DNA of 64,000 nucleotides from Blastococcus saxobsidens DD2 (GCF_000284015.1 NC_016943.1:661541-725540), one strand, 5' to 3'. Shown: positions 7,148-16,369, counted from the first letter of the stretch. The notes: generated from the sequence alone by a model not told the origin. Numbers and translations: made by a program.

Positions 7148-10100
7148 TCACCGCGGCGGTCCTGAAGGCCTGCCGGGATGCGGTGCGAGGAGTCGGACGT
7201 CCTCCGGTCTCGGAGGTCGGATGCCGCAGCGCACTTTCGCCGGCTCGTTGGTTGGCCGGCGCAGGGAGACCTCGAGGTCATGACTCGTACGCCAGCGGTC
7301 GCGCTCCCGCCCGAGCCGGTCGCTCGGTTGGTTGAGGAGGGCCGGCTCGGCGAGCAGCTGCTCGACTCGTGTCCGGGCGACGGTGAGTTCCCGGTGCATC
7401 GCCTCGGCATCCCGTTCGGCATGGTCCAGCTGGGCCTGCAGGTCGCCGGCAGGGCCGGTCGCGTCCACGCGGGCCAGGCGGTCCTCGCGCTCGCGGCGGG
7501 CTTGGGTGAGGCTGCGCAGGGCGCGGTCGTGCACCGCCCGGGCGGCGTCGGCTGCGGCGGTCAGTCGGCTGTGTTCGGGATGCGCGGTCTCAGCGTGGCG
7601 ATGGGCATGCTCGGCGAAGCCGGCCAGGAGACGTGGACGGTCGTCGGCCGCGACGGCTGTAGTGGCGATCCGATGTGGGTCGCTGGGCATGGTCGGTACG
7701 TAGGGCCACCAAGCGTCGGCCCAGGCGGTGAGCTGTGCGCCGGCGCGGGCGCAGGCAGCGCGCCGCAGGCCGAACAGGCCGGGGCCGTCCAGGACGATGC
7801 GGGCGGACCTGGTGGCGGGCTCACGCTGGGCGTCCCAGGCGGTGATCAGCTGCTCGAGCAGCCGGCCGGACTCGGTGGCGATGGTGGCCGCGCTGGCCTC
7901 GGCAAGTCGCCTGGTCCCGCTGGCTGCGTCGGCCGCCGTCTGACAGGTCGCCTCCAACGCCGGAAGCTCCTCGGCGAGCCGCGCCTCGCGCGCGGTGAGG
8001 TCGCCCAGCACGTCGCGGTGCACCTCAGCGAGGGTGAGGCCGTCCAGGCAGCGCTGCTCGGCTGCCCACGCGGCGTGCAGGTCGGTGAGCACCTGATCGA
8101 GCGGCCGTGGTTGGGCGTAGCGGGCGGCCTCGGCGGCGGCGAATTCTCTGGCGCGGGCTGGGCCGAGGTCGGCCCGGTCGCGGGCGAACACGGCGATCCA
8201 CTGCTCCCGCGCCTCGGCCAGGTCGGCGGCGACCAGGTGGGCGGTGTTGGACTGCCGGCCGCGGGTCATGCCCACGTAGGCGGCCGCGGCACCGGTGGAC
8301 TCGCTGACGACCAGGTGCGCCGTGGGAACGGTGTCGCCCTGTATGCCGTGTGCGGTGGTGGCGTAGGCCAGTTCGACGTGCTCGGCGACGTAATCGGTGG
8401 GCAACATCCGCTGTGCCGGGCCAGCGGGGGTGACACCGGCCGGGGTGACGTTCTTCGGAACAGGACCGGCAGGGGTGACAGTGAGGGTTCCGTGCGGGTC
8501 GATCGCGGTGACGGTCCACGTGTCGCGGTTTGCGACGCCCAGGTTCCGGTCGTTGCGGCGGGTGGCGATCCGCTCTCCGACGCCGATCCGCTGTCCCGAG
8601 CGGGTGCTCAACCAATTCGTCTCGTCGACGCGGCCGGTGGCGACGAGTTGGTCCCGGATGGCGGCGTTGAGCTGCGCGGCCTTCTCGCGGGTATCCACCA
8701 CTACCGCCACCGGTCGGTCCTGGGCGTAGGCGGTGGCTGCCGCGGCGGCCAGCGACTTCTGCAGCGCAGCACTGTCGGAATGCAGCCGGAGCTGGCCGCG
8801 GGCGACCAGCGCGTCGAACACCGCTGCTGGATCGGCGCCAACGCGCATGGCCAAGGTCAGCTCGGCGTACTCGGTGTCAGGCACGGTGTGGCCGGTGCCG
8901 TCGGCGCGGGTGAAACGGTGTACCCGGTCCAAGGTCAGCACCGCGACCGGGTCGGCGTGTGCTGCGGCGAGGTCCAGGACGCCGCCGCGGCCGACCGCGG
9001 CCAGCTGCCGGCGGTCACCGAGCAGTGCCAGACGCACGCCGCGCTCGTCGGCGACGGTGAGCAGGGCACGGGCGGTGTCCTGGTCGAGCATGCCGGCCTC
9101 GTCCACCACCAGCAGGTCCCCGGCGGCCAAGCGCGCGGCGTCCTCGGGCCCGGTGAAGATACCACCGGTGACCGGGTCGGTCTGGTGGCAGCTGAGCCGA
9201 CTCCAGGCGCTGTCGTCGGTCCAGCGCCAGCCGTGCTGGTGCACCAGCCAGGCGGCCGAACCGGCTGCCGATCCGAGCTCGGCGGCGGCGATCTGGGCGG
9301 CCTTCAGCGTCGGGGTGACGACCACCAGCCGCTGTCCCCGCGTCTGCAGCAGTTGGGCGGCGACGGTCAGGGTGGTGGTCTTGCCGGCGCCGGCGGCGCC
9401 TTCGATGACGACCAGCGCTCGGTCGCCGGCCAGCGCCGCGACCGCCGCGGCCTGCCCTGCGTCCATCCGATGGGCGTCGGCGACCAGCCGGGCCGACGAG
9501 GTCGGCTCCGCACCGTGCGGGGCCAGGCCGTCGACCGGCCGGATCAGGTCGGGGCCCGTCAGATCAACGCCAGGTCCGGTGGCGCGGTCGGCGAGCCGGG
9601 TGGTCAGCTCAGCCTCGACCTCGAGCACCTGCTGGCAGGTCAACGTCCGGATGTGCTCCGGCACGCCGTCCCGGTGCAGCAGGGGAACACAGCGGGTCAG
9701 GACGCGGGCGGTGAGGTCTTCGGCGAGCTCGATCCGCACGGCGGGATCGGCGACGATCCCGGCGGCGGCGATCAGCTGCTCGACTTCGCCGCGGACGTCG
9801 GCGGCGTTCCACGCTGAGCGACCGGCGGCCAGCCGGGCCAGTACCCGCTCCGCCGCGCCGTCCCGGTCCAACGCCCCGATCGGCGTGGTCGTCAGCTCGA
9901 CCGGTTGGTCTCGGTCGCGGTAGCCGAGGGTGGCGAGTTCGCTGACCCACCGTGCAGTGAGGTCCTCCCCGGCTTGGGGAGTGACCTTGTCCGGGCGGTC
10001 CTCGGCCCAGGCGCGGGCGTCCCAGGCCCGGCGCAGCGCCGGCCCCGGCGATTCGCCGGGATGCGCGGCGGTCCATTCCTGTTCGTAGCGGTCCACATTC

Positions 10101-10852
10101 CGGCCGATTTGCGCCGCACGCGCGCTGAATGGTCCGACGAGATCCGATAGCTGCCGTATTTCGCCATCGGTGTCAAACGTGTATCCGTGGGCGGCAAGCG
10201 TGGCCCGGAATTGCGGGTCGCAGGCGACTGCGGCATGCCCGATCCCGTTGATCGCGGCCAGGAAGTCGCGGATGCCGACGGTGTGCAGTCCGCGCCATTT
10301 CCCGGCGGCGTACGCCCGTGCGTTGATCTGCAGGTGGAGATGCCGGTGCGGATCGCCGGCGCGGGAGGTGTAGTGCTGGACCGTTACCGCCTCCAGCACC
10401 TCGACCGGCACCTGCACCTGGCCGCCGCGCGGGCCGACGCGGGTGGTGGCGTGCTCGGCGAGCCAGCCGATGATCTGGCCGGCGGCGCGGTCCTGGGCCG
10501 CGTCATAGGCGGCGGCGACGTCCGGGTGTAGCGCGGCCGCCAGCGACCAGGACTTCGGGCCGTTGACCACGACCTCGACGAACCGCACCGCTCGGGCGTC
10601 GGTGCGCAGCCATCCCCGCGGCTCACCGGTGTCCGGGTGTCGGCCGGCCACCCAAGCCTCGTACGTCTGCCCGGTCAGCGGCGCCAGCTCCTCCACTCCC
10701 TTGTCGTTGCCGGTGGCGTAGCGGCGGGCGATCCCGGTGCCCTCGGTGAGGTAGTAGTCATCGGGCCGGCCCCGGCCGGTCTCCACGTAGTGCCGGGCAG
10801 CCGCGGGCGCACCGGCGTAGATCTTCATCCCGCCGTGCATTTTCAACGCCAC
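7148..10852 (-). CDS. MobF-family conjugative relaxase with RecD-like helicase domain (TrwC/TraI type)
   Basis: DNA-nicking and unwinding protein of 1234 residues for plasmid-type transfer. The N-terminal TrwC relaxase domain (about 1-330) has candidate catalytic tyrosines in DDYYLTEGTG (about 33-34) and the metal-binding histidine triad HRHLHLQ (about 168-174). The helicase domain follows: Walker A GAAGAGKTTT near residue 485, Walker B LLVVDEAGML near 575, then GDRRQL, and a C-terminal helicase block with YATTAHGIQGDT and YVGMTRGRQ. The last ~280 residues are Ala/Arg/Glu-rich and probably coiled coil. The open frame begins at GTG 10852; in-frame ATGs at 10840 and 10828 are possible starts. 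It ends 132 bp upstream of the integrase start on the same strand. No coupling protein or secretion genes accompany it, so transfer would need a helper. Confidence 0.92.
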   Translation of the reverse strand: MALKMHGGMKIYAGAPAAARHYVETGRGRPDDYYLTEGTGIARRYATGNDKGVEELAPLTGQTYEAWVAGRHPDTGEPRGWLRTDARAVRFVEVVVNGPKSWSLAAALHPDVAAAYDAAQDRAAGQIIGWLAEHATTRVGPRGGQVQVPVEVLEAVTVQHYTSRAGDPHRHLHLQINARAYAAGKWRGLHTVGIRDFLAAINGIGHAAVACDPQFRATLAAHGYTFDTDGEIRQLSDLVGPFSARAAQIGRNVDRYEQEWTAAHPGESPGPALRRAWDARAWAEDRPDKVTPQAGEDLTARWVSELATLGYRDRDQPVELTTTPIGALDRDGAAERVLARLAAGRSAWNAADVRGEVEQLIAAAGIVADPAVRIELAEDLTARVLTRCVPLLHRDGVPEHIRTLTCQQVLEVEAELTTRLADRATGPGVDLTGPDLIRPVDGLAPHGAEPTSSARLVADAHRMDAGQAAAVAALAGDRALVVIEGAAGAGKTTTLTVAAQLLQTRGQRLVVVTPTLKAAQIAAAELGSAAGSAAWLVHQHGWRWTDDSAWSRLSCHQTDPVTGGIFTGPEDAARLAAGDLLVVDEAGMLDQDTARALLTVADERGVRLALLGDRRQLAAVGRGGVLDLAAAHADPVAVLTLDRVHRFTRADGTGHTVPDTEYAELTLAMRVGADPAAVFDALVARGQLRLHSDSAALQKSLAAAAATAYAQDRPVAVVVDTREKAAQLNAAIRDQLVATGRVDETNWLSTRSGQRIGVGERIATRRNDRNLGVANRDTWTVTAIDPHGTLTVTPAGPVPKNVTPAGVTPAGPAQRMLPTDYVAEHVELAYATTAHGIQGDTVPTAHLVVSESTGAAAAYVGMTRGRQSNTAHLVAADLAEAREQWIAVFARDRADLGPARAREFAAAEAARYAQPRPLDQVLTDLHAAWAAEQRCLDGLTLAEVHRDVLGDLTAREARLAEELPALEATCQTAADAASGTRRLAEASAATIATESGRLLEQLITAWDAQREPATRSARIVLDGPGLFGLRRAACARAGAQLTAWADAWWPYVPTMPSDPHRIATTAVAADDRPRLLAGFAEHAHRHAETAHPEHSRLTAAADAARAVHDRALRSLTQARREREDRLARVDATGPAGDLQAQLDHAERDAEAMHRELTVARTRVEQLLAEPALLNQPSDRLGRERDRWRTSHDLEVSLRRPTNEPAKVRCGIRPPRPEDVRLLAPHPGRPSGPPR

Positions 10853-11372
10853 CCGACAATGACCAACAAGTCACCCCTATAGACGCCGATGGGCCCCGCA
10901 AAGCGGGGCCCGACCTACCTCCGAAGGTAGCATGCGTGCCGTTCTCTAGTGAAGACCCGAGCATTTATGGAAGTGGTTGGATTTTACGGACGTAAAGTCG
11001 TGCAAGTCGCCGTCTCGTTGGTCGTTCATGGCGATTGTCGACTGCAAGCAGGATGCCGTCTTCTCGGTCACTGATGCTGACGACGATGAGCTCCGCGATG
11101 CACTGGTTCGCGCCACACAGCGGCCTCCTGCGACACGGTGGCGTGGGTGTCGAGCGGCTGGCGGAGGACGCGGCTCTGCCACGCCAGCAGGGTCCCGGTT
11201 GTCCTCCCCGTGCGGGAAGGTTCATCGAGCGGGTCCTACGGGACGGCGGCCGAGGGGCACATCTCTGTCCTGCGGTGATCCCTGTTGTGGTTCCCCTTGC
11301 GGTACTCACCCTCGGAGCGGAATTGTCAGGGACCGGGTCAAGTGGTACGGGCCTTAGACCGATTGGTGAATT
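10853..11372. other. Intergenic region upstream of relaxase: hairpins, candidate oriT and divergent promoters
   Basis: 520 bp without a convincing gene between the divergent relaxase and GGDEF-EAL genes. Next to the relaxase start lie two inverted repeats. The first is GGGCCCCGC-AAA-GCGGGGCCC (10891-10911, perfect 9-bp stem), the second CTACCT-CCGA-AGGTAG (10915-10930, perfect 6-bp stem). Origins of transfer of MobF systems usually sit immediately beside the relaxase gene and contain inverted repeats, so this is the best oriT candidate in the element. A transcription terminator is the alternative for the first hairpin. The open frame at 10977-11357 shows no recognisable product. Confidence 0.4.
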
Positions 11373-13361
11373 GTGATAGCAGCCGGAAAGGGGCGCCTGC
11401 GGCGTCTCGCCATGTCACAGCTGTTCCTGGTCGTGGTCGTCGGCGGGGCGCTCGCGGCCATGGTGGGTCTGTTGCAGGTGATCGGCGACCGCGGGGCGGA
11501 GCGGGCTGACGCCGCACGCCTGCAGGTGGCCGAGGCCGTCGCCGCCGGTGTGGTGCGGCCGCATCTGGTCTTGAACCCGCCAGCGCAGGTCCGACTGGCG
11601 GCTGGCCAGGATGCGGCGCTGCGCGAGGCTGTCGGGCAACTGCGCCGCGACGGACACCTGCACGGCCTGGGCGTCTGGCAGCTGGATGGCACGCCGATTT
11701 TCCTTGACGTGGAAGCTGTCTCGCTGGGGAAGTGGGTGTCGGCGGCTGACCTGGCCCGTGCTGGCGCCGGACAGTCTTGGAGCGAGCATGCTGCCGCCGC
11801 GGACGGGAGCACTGTGCTGCGCGTGTTCGTTCCGATCGAGATGGACCCTCGGGTTGAGGCGGCGGTCTCGTCGGCGGTTGTGGCTGGCGTGGTCATTCCG
11901 CACGGTGCGCTGGCGCAGGCCGAAGAGCACGAGCTGCTTCGCCAACAGGTCACCACCGTGGTGCTGTTCCTCCTGATGGTCAGCACCGTCGTGTGGTCGC
12001 GATACCGGGTGCTACGCCGGGAAAAGCACGCCCGGCAGGATCCGCTGACCGGCCTGCTCAACCGCCGGGCGCTGCAGGAAGACGCACCGGCACTGCTCGC
12101 TCACGCGACACCCCAGGCTCCCGTGGCCCTGTGCATCATCGACTTGGCCCAGTTCAAGACGGTCAACGACACCCTCGGGCACACCGCCGGCGACCAACTG
12201 CTGGAGCAGGTCGCCGCGCAAATCAAGGGTGCGGTGCGCGGTAGTGACCTCGTGGTTCGCCTGGGCGGGGACGAGTTCGCCGTGCTGCTCACCGACCTGC
12301 GCGGGGTGGCTACCGCTCGGACCCGCGCCGATCAGCTCCTGCGGAAGTTGCAGGACACCACCTTCACCGTGCAGGGCATCGAGCTCAGCGTCGACGCCAG
12401 CATCGGGGTCGCCCTGGCCCCGGAGCACGGCGGGCAGGCACCGGAACTGCTGCAGCGGGCCGACGTCGCCATGTACCAGGCCAAACGCTCACATCGTGGC
12501 GTCGTGGTCTACGACTCCAGCACCGACGGGCACACCATCGGTCAGCTCGCGATGGTGACCGAGCTTCGCCGGGCTCTGGACAACGACGAATTCGTGCTGC
12601 ACTACCAGCCCAAAATTTCACTGGCCGACCAGCGGGTGGTCGGTGTCGAGGCGCTGGTGCGCTGGCAGCATCCCGCCCGCGGACTGTTGCCTCCCGGAGA
12701 GTTTCTGCCGGTGATGGAGGCGAGTGGGCTGATGCAGCCGCTGACCCAGCGGGTGCTGCGCCACGCTGTGCACCAGGCCGCCAGCTGGAGGCGGGCCGGC
12801 ATGCCGCTGAAGGTTGCCGTGAACATCGGCCCGCGCAGCTTGCTAGAGCCGGACTTCTCCGCCCGGGTGCTGGCCACACTCGTTGGAGCGGAGCTGCCGG
12901 CCTCCCTGCTCGAGCTGGAGATCACCGAGACGGCGGTCATGACCAACCCGGAGCGGGCAGCCTTCGTGCTGAGCCAGCTGCGGGCCCGAGGCATCCACGT
13001 CAGCATCGACGACTTCGGCGCTGGATACACCAGCCTGGCCTTCCTCCGCATCCTGCCCGTCGCCGCGCTGAAGATCGACCGGAGCCTGGTCACTCACATC
13101 CTCGACTGCCCGGAGGACGAGGCGGTCACCCAGGCGGTCATCGACCTCGCGCACCGCCTCGGTCTCAGCGTCGTCGCCGAAGGCCCGGAAACCGACGCCG
13201 TTCTGGACCGGCTCGCGGCGCTGGGCTGCGACGAGGCGCAGGGCTACGCGATCAGCCGACCCTTGAACCCCGCGGCACTCGAAGGGTGGCTCACCCAACG
13301 CCACGTCGACCACCCGGCAACCACCGACGGCGCGAACAGCAGGCGTAGGTCCCTGCCATGA
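11373..13361 (+). CDS. Membrane-anchored GGDEF-EAL protein (cyclic di-GMP synthesis/breakdown)
   Basis: 662 residues. An N-terminal transmembrane helix (about 15-37) and a second near 195-215 enclose an extracytoplasmic sensor region of about 160 residues. Then come a GGDEF domain and an EAL domain. The cyclase motif is intact (RLGGDEFAVLL, GGDEF at about 298-302), and five residues before it is RGSD, an I-site for product inhibition. The EAL domain has EALVRW (about 426), ITETAVM, DDFGAGYTSL, the Lys of LKIDRSL and EGPETD; all metal and catalytic carboxylates seem present, with Pro in place of the usual Val in EGVE. Either activity, or both, is therefore possible. Start: GTG 11373 or ATG 11412 (MSQLFLVV); neither has a strong ribosome site. 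It overlaps the next gene by ATGA, implying translational coupling. Such a regulator is unusual cargo for a mobile element. Confidence 0.9.
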   Translation: MIAAGKGRLRRLAMSQLFLVVVVGGALAAMVGLLQVIGDRGAERADAARLQVAEAVAAGVVRPHLVLNPPAQVRLAAGQDAALREAVGQLRRDGHLHGLGVWQLDGTPIFLDVEAVSLGKWVSAADLARAGAGQSWSEHAAAADGSTVLRVFVPIEMDPRVEAAVSSAVVAGVVIPHGALAQAEEHELLRQQVTTVVLFLLMVSTVVWSRYRVLRREKHARQDPLTGLLNRRALQEDAPALLAHATPQAPVALCIIDLAQFKTVNDTLGHTAGDQLLEQVAAQIKGAVRGSDLVVRLGGDEFAVLLTDLRGVATARTRADQLLRKLQDTTFTVQGIELSVDASIGVALAPEHGGQAPELLQRADVAMYQAKRSHRGVVVYDSSTDGHTIGQLAMVTELRRALDNDEFVLHYQPKISLADQRVVGVEALVRWQHPARGLLPPGEFLPVMEASGLMQPLTQRVLRHAVHQAASWRRAGMPLKVAVNIGPRSLLEPDFSARVLATLVGAELPASLLELEITETAVMTNPERAAFVLSQLRARGIHVSIDDFGAGYTSLAFLRILPVAALKIDRSLVTHILDCPEDEAVTQAVIDLAHRLGLSVVAEGPETDAVLDRLAALGCDEAQGYAISRPLNPAALEGWLTQRHVDHPATTDGANSRRRSLP

Positions 13362-14350
13362 GAACGCACCCAGGCCGGGTCACGGTGGCCCACCTTGCCG
13401 GGATGTGGCTCACCGGCCGAGCGATTCGACTCCACCAGCGCTGCGCCGATCGATGGCGACAGCGCAAGCCGGTGTGGGTTCTCCGGCTGCGGCGGGCCCG
13501 CCGCGCGATACTTCTGGCAGCGATCCTCACCGTGCTCGTCCTGCTGGCTGCACAGGAGGGCGGCGGACGGCCGAACATGACGTCGGGTGTACAGGCCAGC
13601 CAACCAGCCAGCTCCGAGTCAACGGAAGACCCTGGTGCGAGGCATCTTCTACCGTGGGACGTGGCCGTGCCGTCGCTGCCTGAGGCCGCCTCCACCATCT
13701 CGTGGCCGCGGGTCGGATTTCAGCCGCTGCTCGACCTGGCCGGGCGATCGCCGGTGGCGGACGCGGGGGGACAGTCAACGGCGGCGCCGGACGGTTCTCG
13801 GAGTCCCGCCCTCGGGGGTGTCGTGACCGTTGTCATCGTCGGAGCCGCGGGCCTCGCGGTGGCCTCCATCGGCGTCTTCCGATGGCTGGGGCGACCTCGC
13901 CGGCTCGATGCTCCTTCCGGTACCGAACCTGCGGAGCAAAGCAACGCGCCACAGGCCGCCGGGCCTGGCAGCACGCCCCCCGCCGACAACGAGGAGAACG
14001 CTGACGCCGCACTGGTCCCCACACCTCCGAGCCCCCCGGCGCATCCGGCGCCCAGTCAGGACGGGCCGCACCCGATCGATACCGTTGGGACGTCCGCCGA
14101 CGGCGAGTCGATCGCGCCGCCAGCCGCACCATCTCCCGCAACCGACGATCCGGCACCCAAACCCCAGGCCATGGACGCCGAGGAGTGGGCCGCGGAGGAT
14201 TCCGTCGACTGTCCACCGGCAGGACCGCATCCTGCCGCGGCCAGACACCGCAGCACGCCGACAACCGCGGATCCGGCGCCCCGCCGGGACCTCCAGAAGT
14301 CGAGCAGCCGCGTCGTCCTCTTCACGGCCACAAAGTGGGACTCGCAGTAA
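13358..14350 (+). CDS. Unrecognised membrane protein coupled to the GGDEF-EAL gene
   Basis: 330 residues with no family I can name. A basic N-terminus (many Arg, about 1-48) precedes a hydrophobic helix (ILLAAILTVLVLLAAQ, about 51-66). A mostly polar stretch follows, then a second helix (about 148-170, VVTVVIVGAAGLAVASIGVF). The remaining ~160 residues are Pro/Ala/Asp-rich and low-complexity. Its start codon overlaps the stop of the GGDEF-EAL gene (ATGA at 13358), so the two are almost certainly translated together, and the protein may sit beside the cyclase in the membrane. Topology predicts a loop outside and a long disordered cytoplasmic tail, or the reverse. Confidence 0.6.
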   Translation: MRTHPGRVTVAHLAGMWLTGRAIRLHQRCADRWRQRKPVWVLRLRRARRAILLAAILTVLVLLAAQEGGGRPNMTSGVQASQPASSESTEDPGARHLLPWDVAVPSLPEAASTISWPRVGFQPLLDLAGRSPVADAGGQSTAAPDGSRSPALGGVVTVVIVGAAGLAVASIGVFRWLGRPRRLDAPSGTEPAEQSNAPQAAGPGSTPPADNEENADAALVPTPPSPPAHPAPSQDGPHPIDTVGTSADGESIAPPAAPSPATDDPAPKPQAMDAEEWAAEDSVDCPPAGPHPAAARHRSTPTTADPAPRRDLQKSSSRVVLFTATKWDSQ

Positions 14351-14516
14351 ATACCCCAGTGGGAAAAGGCAGCCAGCGAGTAAGCGGACTGGCCGCACGG
14401 TCACAGAGGTCCTAATGAAGCTGACCAGCCCTGTTACCGATCCTGTTACGACGCAACGTCAGGATCGCTTGGCTAGGCGCCGCTTGTGCCGGTCCGACTC
14501 GGGTAGCCGCTCATCC

Positions 14517-14798
14517 ATGGAGCAGATCAAGACTCAGCGCGAGGTCGACGTCGCTGCCATTCGCGCCCGACTTTCGGCCATCACCGAGGGACCGTGGTCA
14601 CGACACGGTTGTGACGTGTACGCCCCCGGCGACCAGGTGCCTCTGGTGCGCGGCCGTGACGGCAGCGCCGTCGTCCGCGCGCAGGCCGACGTCGACGCCG
14701 AGTTCATCGCCCACGCACCGAGTGACATTGCAGCGCTACTCGACTTCGTGCAGCAGCAACCCGGAGGCGGTAGTGCAGAAGAAGCGATCGGCCGCTGA
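14517..14798 (+). CDS. Small hypothetical protein of actinobacterial phage/element type
   Basis: 93 residues beginning MEQIKTQREVDVAAIRAR. The pattern (I)RARLSAITEGPW, a short variable middle, then DAEFIAHAPSDIAALLDFV is recurrent in small proteins encoded by actinobacterial phages and mobile elements (usually RADAATPGPW ... FIAHARTDVPALLA). No function is known. The open frame extends far upstream through non-coding-looking sequence, and the ATG at 14517 is the start that fits the family's opening. It lies downstream of, but not coupled to, the GGDEF module. Confidence 0.55.
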   Translation: MEQIKTQREVDVAAIRARLSAITEGPWSRHGCDVYAPGDQVPLVRGRDGSAVVRAQADVDAEFIAHAPSDIAALLDFVQQQPGGGSAEEAIGR

Positions 14799-14843
14799 AG
14801 TCTCTGCTCCCCACAAGAGAGACAGCAGCCCGCTCGGTCCCCG

Positions 14844-15539
14844 GTGGGGGCGGGGAGCTCGTGGGCATTGAGAGCGCGCAGCGTCCGCCAGAGGTCGGTG
14901 TCTTGCGGGCCGGCGGCTTCGCCAGCGACCGCTGGAACGACGAGGGCCGATCTGTCCCGTTTCCAGCGCGTCGGGGGACATCCGGCGATCGACTTCGTCA
15001 ACACCCTCGGCGGCCTTCCGGAGGCACCCGACGACGAGTACCTGTTCGGCTACGCCGACCTGGTGACCTTCATCGAGGGCGGCCGCCTGCTCGCCGACGG
15101 CCGACCAGCTGCGGCGGGCCGCCGACCGAGAACCCCGGCCGCTCTTGCCGTCCTTGACCGGGCACTGCAGCTGCGCGGCAGCCTCGACCGGGTACTGCGC
15201 GCCCGCCTCGCCGGCCAGCCGACCTCCGGCGGTGACCTCGACCTGGTGCGGCAGGCGTACGTCACCGCGCTGACCCACGCAACCCTCCAACCAACCGACG
15301 GCCCCTACGACTGGCCTGGCGATCTGACGGCCACGCCCTCGACCAGCCGCTATGGCCCCTCGCCGCCGACGCGGTGGACCTGGTGCGCTCAGGGCGGCCA
15401 CACCAGCTCTCCCGGTGCGGGCACTGTCGGTGGCTTCCTGGACACCAGCAAGAACCACAGCCGCCGTTGGTGCAGCATGAACTCCTGCGGCTCGATCATG
15501 AAGATGCGCCGCTACCGGGCGGCACGCCGGCGGGGATAG
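14844..15539 (+). pseudogene. CGNR zinc-finger/ABATE-domain regulator, broken by several frameshifts
   Basis: The ABATE domain opening (RVGGHPAIDFVNTLGG, from about 14943) and the CGNR-type zinc finger end (LDTSKNHSRRWCSMNSCG) are recognisable. The reading frame changes between them: the expected TDQLRRAADREPRP-type segment is in another frame near 15100-15140. DGHALDQPLWPLAADAVDLV and LSRCGHCRW (first zinc cysteines) are in the +1 frame at about 15325-15435, and the finger resumes in the original frame after about 15437. The terminal CGNR signature has become CGSI. At least four indels are needed, which is gene decay rather than one sequencing slip. Intact relatives are about 190-residue transcription factors. 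Confidence 0.75.
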
Positions 15540-15650
15540 CGCGGAGCCACCCTTCGGGGTTACCCCGGCTCAGGTTGATCGCCCGGCGCACCGATGGGAC
15601 GGCAACGGATCGACAGAAGGCGCGATCCAGATGCTCGGAGGAGCACCCAC

Positions 15651-16280
15651 ATGTTGCTGCTCGAAGGCCTCGCCGCGGTCGCGGCCAAGATCGCCGGTGC
15701 CGGCGCAGTCGCGCAGGCCACCGCAGGCCTCGGTATCGCCGTGGCTGGTGTCACCGGGGCGGGCGCCGTCGGCGCCCTGCCGGCCTCGCTGCAGGACCCG
15801 GTGGCCGCCGCGGTCGAGACCGTGTCGCCGTTCGACCTTCCCGATTCGGATGACAGCCTCGAGACCGACGACTCGGGCCTTGACGGGCCGGGCGACCTGC
15901 CCGACGCACCCGACACCGACGAGAGCGATGGCCCCGATGACTCCGGCGACCCGGCTCGGCTGGCTGCCGAGGCCGAGGAGGAGGCGCGCGAGGCCGCCGA
16001 GGAGGCCGAGGAGCAGGCCCGCGAGGCGGCCGAGGAGGTTGCCGAGCAGGCTCGCGAGGCTGAGGAGCAGGCGCGCGAGGCCGCCGAGGAGGCCGAGGAG
16101 CAGGCCCGCGAGGCCGCCGAGGAAGCTGAGGAGCAGGCCCGCGAGGCCGCCGAGGAAGCTGAGGAGCAGGCCCGCGAGGCCGCCGAGATGGCGCCCAAGC
16201 CGGACAACTCCAGCCCCGGCTCGGCCAACTCGGGCTCCGGCGGTGGGGACGACGACTCCAGCGACTCGGACGACGACTGA
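15651..16280 (+). CDS. Low-complexity Ala/Glu repeat protein, unknown function
   Basis: 209 residues with three parts. The first is a hydrophobic Ala/Gly/Val-rich N-terminus (about 1-45, possible membrane or self-association segment). The second is an acidic Asp/Pro/Ser linker. The third, about 75 residues of near-perfect 11-residue repeats of AREAAEEAEEQ, should form a long charged helix or coiled coil. The tail is Gly/Ser/Asp-rich and ends SDSDDD. A strong ribosome-binding site (AGGAG, 15638-15643) lies 7 bases before the ATG at 15651, and a clean hairpin terminator follows at 16303, so it is a well-formed single-gene unit in an otherwise decaying stretch. I do not recognise a family. Confidence 0.65.
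   Translation: MLLLEGLAAVAAKIAGAGAVAQATAGLGIAVAGVTGAGAVGALPASLQDPVAAAVETVSPFDLPDSDDSLETDDSGLDGPGDLPDAPDTDESDGPDDSGDPARLAAEAEEEAREAAEEAEEQAREAAEEVAEQAREAEEQAREAAEEAEEQAREAAEEAEEQAREAAEEAEEQAREAAEMAPKPDNSSPGSANSGSGGGDDDSSDSDDD
15966..16188 (+). repeat. 33-bp tandem repeat inside the Ala/Glu repeat gene
   Basis: About six to seven units of a 33-bp sequence (GAGGCCGCCGAGGA-type, encoding AREAAEEAEEQ), one of them shortened. Copies are nearly identical, including synonymous positions (two successive units share the rarer GAAGCT), which points to recent expansion by slippage or unequal exchange. Confidence 0.85.
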
Positions 16281-16302
16281 CACCTACGGCGTCTGACGCA
16301 CC

Positions 16303-16336
16303 AGCAGGGCCCCGCTCGTCCGAGCGGGGCCCTGCT
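16303..16336 (+). terminator. Strong hairpin terminator after the repeat-protein gene
   Basis: Perfect 16-bp inverted repeat AGCAGGGCCCCGCTCG / CGAGCGGGGCCCTGCT separated by TC, 22 bases after the stop codon. There is no T-run, which is common for actinobacterial terminators. It could act on both strands. Confidence 0.75.
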
Positions 16337-16369
16337 GCCGTGGGGCTAGGGCACGATCCAGGCCAACCC

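Noticed and set aside
7178-9817. Long plus-strand open frame (879 codons) opposite the relaxase
   Set aside because: Composition is Gly/Arg/Val-rich with no motif; it is the antisense shadow of the high-GC relaxase gene.
10977-11357. 126-codon open frame between the relaxase and the GGDEF gene
   Set aside because: No ribosome-binding site and no recognisable domain, with another overlapping frame of similar length; treated as non-coding.
15966-16188. Regular ~33-bp repeats suggesting a CRISPR array
   Set aside because: No unique spacers; the repeats are contiguous, in frame and encode an 11-residue helical repeat.
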